Below are positions 36,596 through 39,327 of a DNA stretch of 39,327 nt, piece after piece. Location: NCBI RefSeq assembly GCF_013812825.1, contig NZ_JACCSU010000029.1, positions 1-39,327 on the forward strand, given 5' to 3'. Under the pieces are notes generated by a model. The model saw only the letters and a list, made by a program, of their open reading frames with translations, searched no databases and was not told the origin of the DNA. The stretch's first letter is position 1; each line of letters starts with the position of its first letter. The position numbers were made by a program, and so were the translations under genes. The DNA comes from Sphingomonas sp. GTDB lineage: Bacteria > Pseudomonadota > Alphaproteobacteria > Sphingomonadales > Sphingomonadaceae.

Positions 36596-38713
36596 TTACA
36601 TCGTTCTGACGAATTGTTGATCCACAAAATCAAGTGTCACGCGCTGAAGCTTAGGTTCAACAGCTCGTCGATTGGCCTCGACCCACAACATCGCTTCGGC
36701 GGTTTCACGCGTGACCACTCCGTAGCCGGTGTAGTCTTGAATCTTCCCAGTCAGATGGGCCGCGGTCGTAAGAAGCGCGAGCAGAAATAACAACGCTGGC
36801 GCGGGGGACGGATAGGCAATTGTCAGTGCCAACAGAACCAAATCTATCATTATGGCACCGGCCAATACGAAGTGACCTGATCGGCGCCTTCTCTTCACTA
36901 TCTCGCCGTTTGTGAAGGTGAGCAGCGCGTCAATCGCAATATCATCCTCATTCGTAAGCGAGGATAACTCTTCTTCCTTCTGGGAAACGCTCTCCTGAGC
37001 CTGTGAGACCTGGCTTTCGAGTACTGATGCCTGTAGCGCCGCCTCCCTCGCGAGCCTAGCCCGCTCAGCCTCGGCTTCCCTTCTCACCGCATCGAGGTTC
37101 GATTGAAATTCGGCAGCCTTCTCTGCGATGAGGCTTTCCCTCATGCTTTTCAGCACGTCGTCAAACATGGCCTCGTCCACTACCGATGCCGTATTCAACG
37201 TCTTTTGCATCAGGACCTGCGTGCTTCGATCAACCGTCAGCAGCAAGTCCAATTGTTCCGCCGTGTCAGGGCCACGGCGCTGCGCAATGTGTCGCGCTTT
37301 CTGGACCACGTCGGGTCGGAGCTGCAAAACTCGTTCGCAAGATGCCAGGAGCAGATGTAGTGGGATCGATTTTCGCTCCGAATCTTTCAATCCTGCTCGC
37401 AGCCAAATGGCGGTGGCCAATTGTCTTTGATGGACTACTGGCCCGATCGAATAGCGATTTATCTTGGCCTGATCGATTGCAACGCGTCGAGCGGCTCCGG
37501 TTAGGATAGCATTTCGGGTGACCAGCAGATGGCCACTCTCGAACAGGTCCGTCGTTTGCTTGCCTTGGCGCATTCGCATGATGTTGGTCACAACCAAGGC
37601 ATCGTGCGCTCGGGGTATGTCTTCGATGTGCCATTGAATTTGAGAGTACAAATCCCGATAGCAATCTCGATCGAAGTACTTGTGATCATTAGGAAATTGA
37701 TCGAGAGAGCGACTTACAACTTGAACACCTGCGCGCTCCAAGGCCACCACCGGTCGGGCTTGTACCTCTTGAACGTAATTTTCGAGAGTTTCGCGCTTCC
37801 TTATGGCGGTCGCTGTCGGCCCCGTTCGTTGCGGAGTGGGGCGGCGAAACAGCGCTCGAAGGTTGCGCTGTATCTCTGCAACTGAGTCATCAAAAATGCG
37901 AAGTGACCCGCCGAGAGATTTCACCCGATCAGTAATTAAGCGGATGTTCTGGTAGGCCTCTTTGCCCGAGATATTGAGCAGGTCCATAGCCACTGGCGCA
38001 TCGAGGTAGAGCGCCAAAGTCGTGCGTTTAACTGCTGTCGTCGGGCGCGCAAAGTCTTCCGCGGCTTCAGCAAGCAATCCGACCTGGACAACATGGGCGA
38101 GGATTTCAATCAAAGGGGAACCCAATGAGTGGAGATGCTTCGTGAAGCTGGCGCAGACAAACTGTTCATCGGTATTGAAGCGGTTGTTCGCGCCTTCCTT
38201 TTCAACCGCGTCCGCAGCCTCGCCTGCATCCACGGTGCGTCGAAGCTGCTCAACATCATAGACATCTAAGGACACTACCCAGCGAAGCAGCAAACTGAGG
38301 AGATCTTCCCTGGTGCGCTGCCCGAAGAATAATGGCGACTGCTTCTCCGTGTATTCGCAGAACTCGTTTTCGAGTCTCTTCAGGTCCTCGGTAAGGCCTG
38401 AGTGGAAGGCGCCATCTGGCAGGTAGCAAGTCACCTGATAAACGGCGTTCTGGTCATTTGATTCGAGAGGCTCGACCCAGCCTTGGTCAATGAAGTGAGG
38501 GATTAGGCCTTCTACGACATCGCTGGATAGGTTCCACGCGTAGGCGTCATTTGCGGTTTCTGCGAGTTCGGCTGGATTGAGAGTTCGACCGTTCATAAAT
38601 GCGAGGAGCGGATGAAAGAATGGGATCACCGCCCCTCGGATGTCCTCAGAACCGCTTCTAAGAGCTTCGATGACAGCGTAAGCTTTGAAGGTACGAGGAC
38701 GTAACGTCGTCAC
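36596..38713 (-). CDS. Putative PIN-like nuclease with coiled coil and C-terminal membrane anchor
   Basis: A 705-residue protein of no recognised named family. Residues 1-225 are helical and probably regulatory. Around 233-415 the pattern resembles a PIN-like nuclease core: LALYLDAPVAMDLL (Asp238), LRIFDDSVAEIQ (Asp275/276, Glu280), AHDALVVTNIM (Asp371) and HLLVTRNAILTGAA (395-408, where PIN proteins have a strand plus Asp; here Asn401). Residues 525-590 form a Glu/Ala/Arg coiled coil. Two membrane helices follow (about 614-633 and 637-653), then a short soluble end. The start is GTG at 38713, three bases after the nrdB stop, with GGAG inside the end of nrdB. GC content is clearly lower than in neighbouring genes, suggesting acquisition. 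A phage-defence role is inference only. Confidence 0.6.
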   Translation of the reverse strand: MTTLRPRTFKAYAVIEALRSGSEDIRGAVIPFFHPLLAFMNGRTLNPAELAETANDAYAWNLSSDVVEGLIPHFIDQGWVEPLESNDQNAVYQVTCYLPDGAFHSGLTEDLKRLENEFCEYTEKQSPLFFGQRTREDLLSLLLRWVVSLDVYDVEQLRRTVDAGEAADAVEKEGANNRFNTDEQFVCASFTKHLHSLGSPLIEILAHVVQVGLLAEAAEDFARPTTAVKRTTLALYLDAPVAMDLLNISGKEAYQNIRLITDRVKSLGGSLRIFDDSVAEIQRNLRALFRRPTPQRTGPTATAIRKRETLENYVQEVQARPVVALERAGVQVVSRSLDQFPNDHKYFDRDCYRDLYSQIQWHIEDIPRAHDALVVTNIMRMRQGKQTTDLFESGHLLVTRNAILTGAARRVAIDQAKINRYSIGPVVHQRQLATAIWLRAGLKDSERKSIPLHLLLASCERVLQLRPDVVQKARHIAQRRGPDTAEQLDLLLTVDRSTQVLMQKTLNTASVVDEAMFDDVLKSMRESLIAEKAAEFQSNLDAVRREAEAERARLAREAALQASVLESQVSQAQESVSQKEEELSSLTNEDDIAIDALLTFTNGEIVKRRRRSGHFVLAGAIMIDLVLLALTIAYPSPAPALLFLLALLTTAAHLTGKIQDYTGYGVVTRETAEAMLWVEANRRAVEPKLQRVTLDFVDQQFVRTM

Positions 38714-38716
38714 AGG

Positions 38717-39327
38717 CTACTCCGCCGCAACCCCAGCCCTGGCAAACATGTCCTCACCCTCGCCAGCCGCATCCGCCGGCGCGTCATTCGCCGCGTCCGC
38801 TTTCGCCTTCTGCCTCCGGTCGAAATTGTCCCAGACATCATTCCAGCTCCCCCGCGTCGCCGCCTTTGAATACTCCGTCGCCCTCGTTTCGAAGAAGTTG
38901 GCGTGCTCGACCCCGTTCAACAGCGGGGCGAGCCAGGGGAGCGGGTGCTCGTCGACCATGTAGATCGGCGCAAAGCCCAGTTGGCCGAGGCGCCAGTCGG
39001 CGATGTAGCGGATGTACTTCTTGATCTCCTTGGGAGTCATTCCGGGCACCGGCCCCTGCTCGAACGCCAGGTCGATGAACGCGTCCTCGAGCCGGACAGT
39101 CTTCTGGCAGACGTCCATGATCTCGTCCTTGACCGACCTGGTCAGGCAGTCGCGTTCCTTCACGAAGGTGTGGAACAGCTTGATGATGCCCTCGCAGTGG
39201 AGCGATTCGTCGCGCACCGACCAGCTGACGATCTGGCCCATGCCCTTCATCTTGTTGAAGCGCGGGAAGTTCATCAGCATCGCGAAGCTGGCGAACAATT
39301 GCAGCCCCTCGGTGAAGCCGCCGAACA
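38717..39327 (-). CDS. nrdB: Class Ia ribonucleotide reductase beta subunit (C-terminal part, cut by window edge)
   Basis: The radical-generating small subunit that, with NrdA, makes deoxyribonucleotides. The window holds the last 203 codons; the N-terminus lies beyond the right edge. Conserved blocks are FGGFTEGLQLFASFAMLMNF, the iron-ligand motif WSVRDESLHCEG (Glu and His of the di-iron site), and a typical C-terminal region ADWRLGQLGFAPIY with FFETRATEYSKA. The tail EGEDMFARAGVAAE has the acidic end that docks into NrdA. The stop TAG (38717-38719) overlaps the ribosome site used by the following PIN-like gene. Confidence 0.95.
   Translation of the reverse strand, partial: FGGFTEGLQLFASFAMLMNFPRFNKMKGMGQIVSWSVRDESLHCEGIIKLFHTFVKERDCLTRSVKDEIMDVCQKTVRLEDAFIDLAFEQGPVPGMTPKEIKKYIRYIADWRLGQLGFAPIYMVDEHPLPWLAPLLNGVEHANFFETRATEYSKAATRGSWNDVWDNFDRRQKAKADAANDAPADAAGEGEDMFARAGVAAE
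38720..38723 (-). promoter_or_regulatory. Shine-Dalgarno for the PIN-like gene inside the nrdB end
   Basis: On the minus strand, GGAG spans the last sense codon of nrdB (GAG) and stands six bases before the GTG of the PIN-like gene. This implies coupling of its translation to nrdB. No separate promoter was recognised between the two. Confidence 0.5.

Overview
The window is high-GC bacterial chromosome (41 of 60 bases G or C in a sampled line at 24361-24420) with densely packed genes. Protein sequences and gene orders point to an alphaproteobacterium, most likely a sphingomonad (Sphingomonadales). The signs are DUF721-DsbA-like-smc next to mutY, yajC-secD-secF, bamD-recN...ligA, sdhC-sdhD-sdhA with an SdhA covalent-FAD motif, and class Ia nrdB. 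The genus assignment is an inference, since no rRNA is present. About 38 genes plus one tRNA can be supported. Many genes start with GTG or TTG, and many join the next gene through 4-base ATGA/GTGA/TTGA overlaps.

Layout. 1-2700 (minus): DUF721/DciA-like protein, DsbA-like lipoprotein and the N-terminal part of SMC. 2728-4537 (plus): mutY, then a membrane-anchored cytochrome c. 4589-8163 (minus): sdhC-sdhD-sdhA without sdhB, followed by a LOG-family protein. 8349-11288 (plus): a soluble chemoreceptor with a protoglobin-like N-terminus, then an SDR gene overlapping prmA. 11203-13377 (minus): an oligopeptidase B-type S9 peptidase interrupted by one in-frame amber codon. 13436-24026 (minus): a long colinear run of tRNA-Pro(GGG), yajC, secD, secF, a small membrane protein, an L,D-transpeptidase, bamD, recN, a DUF1697 protein, a dienelactone hydrolase and ligA. 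It combines protein export, envelope assembly and DNA repair.

24126-31430: a DUF2459/TIGR02117 protein (plus) converges on a long minus-strand series. That series holds a four-gene lysis cassette (GH108 endolysin, small holin-like membrane protein, Rz-like i-spanin and an Rz1-like lipoprotein nested in another frame of Rz). It continues with an alpha/beta-hydrolase lipoprotein, hslV, a beta-helix protein, a Tat-type lipoprotein of the D-amino-acid oxidase family with apparently permuted motif order, and hslU. hslV and hslU are therefore split by two unrelated secreted-protein genes.

31597-36126 holds an M20 peptidase, a CopC-like lipoprotein and several small secreted or membrane proteins of unknown role, plus a degenerate HNH protein. 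36127-36595 is a gene-poor stretch with short repeats. 36596-38713 is a visibly lower-GC gene (31 of 60 in a sampled line at 37201-37260) for a 705-residue protein. It appears to have a PIN-like nuclease core, a coiled coil and two C-terminal membrane helices, and it is placed 3 bases after the stop of nrdB. The window ends inside nrdB.

The strongest candidates for something undescribed are the isolated lysis cassette with its nested spanin and no other phage gene, the membrane-anchored PIN-like protein (a possible single-gene defence element), and the permuted oxidase family.
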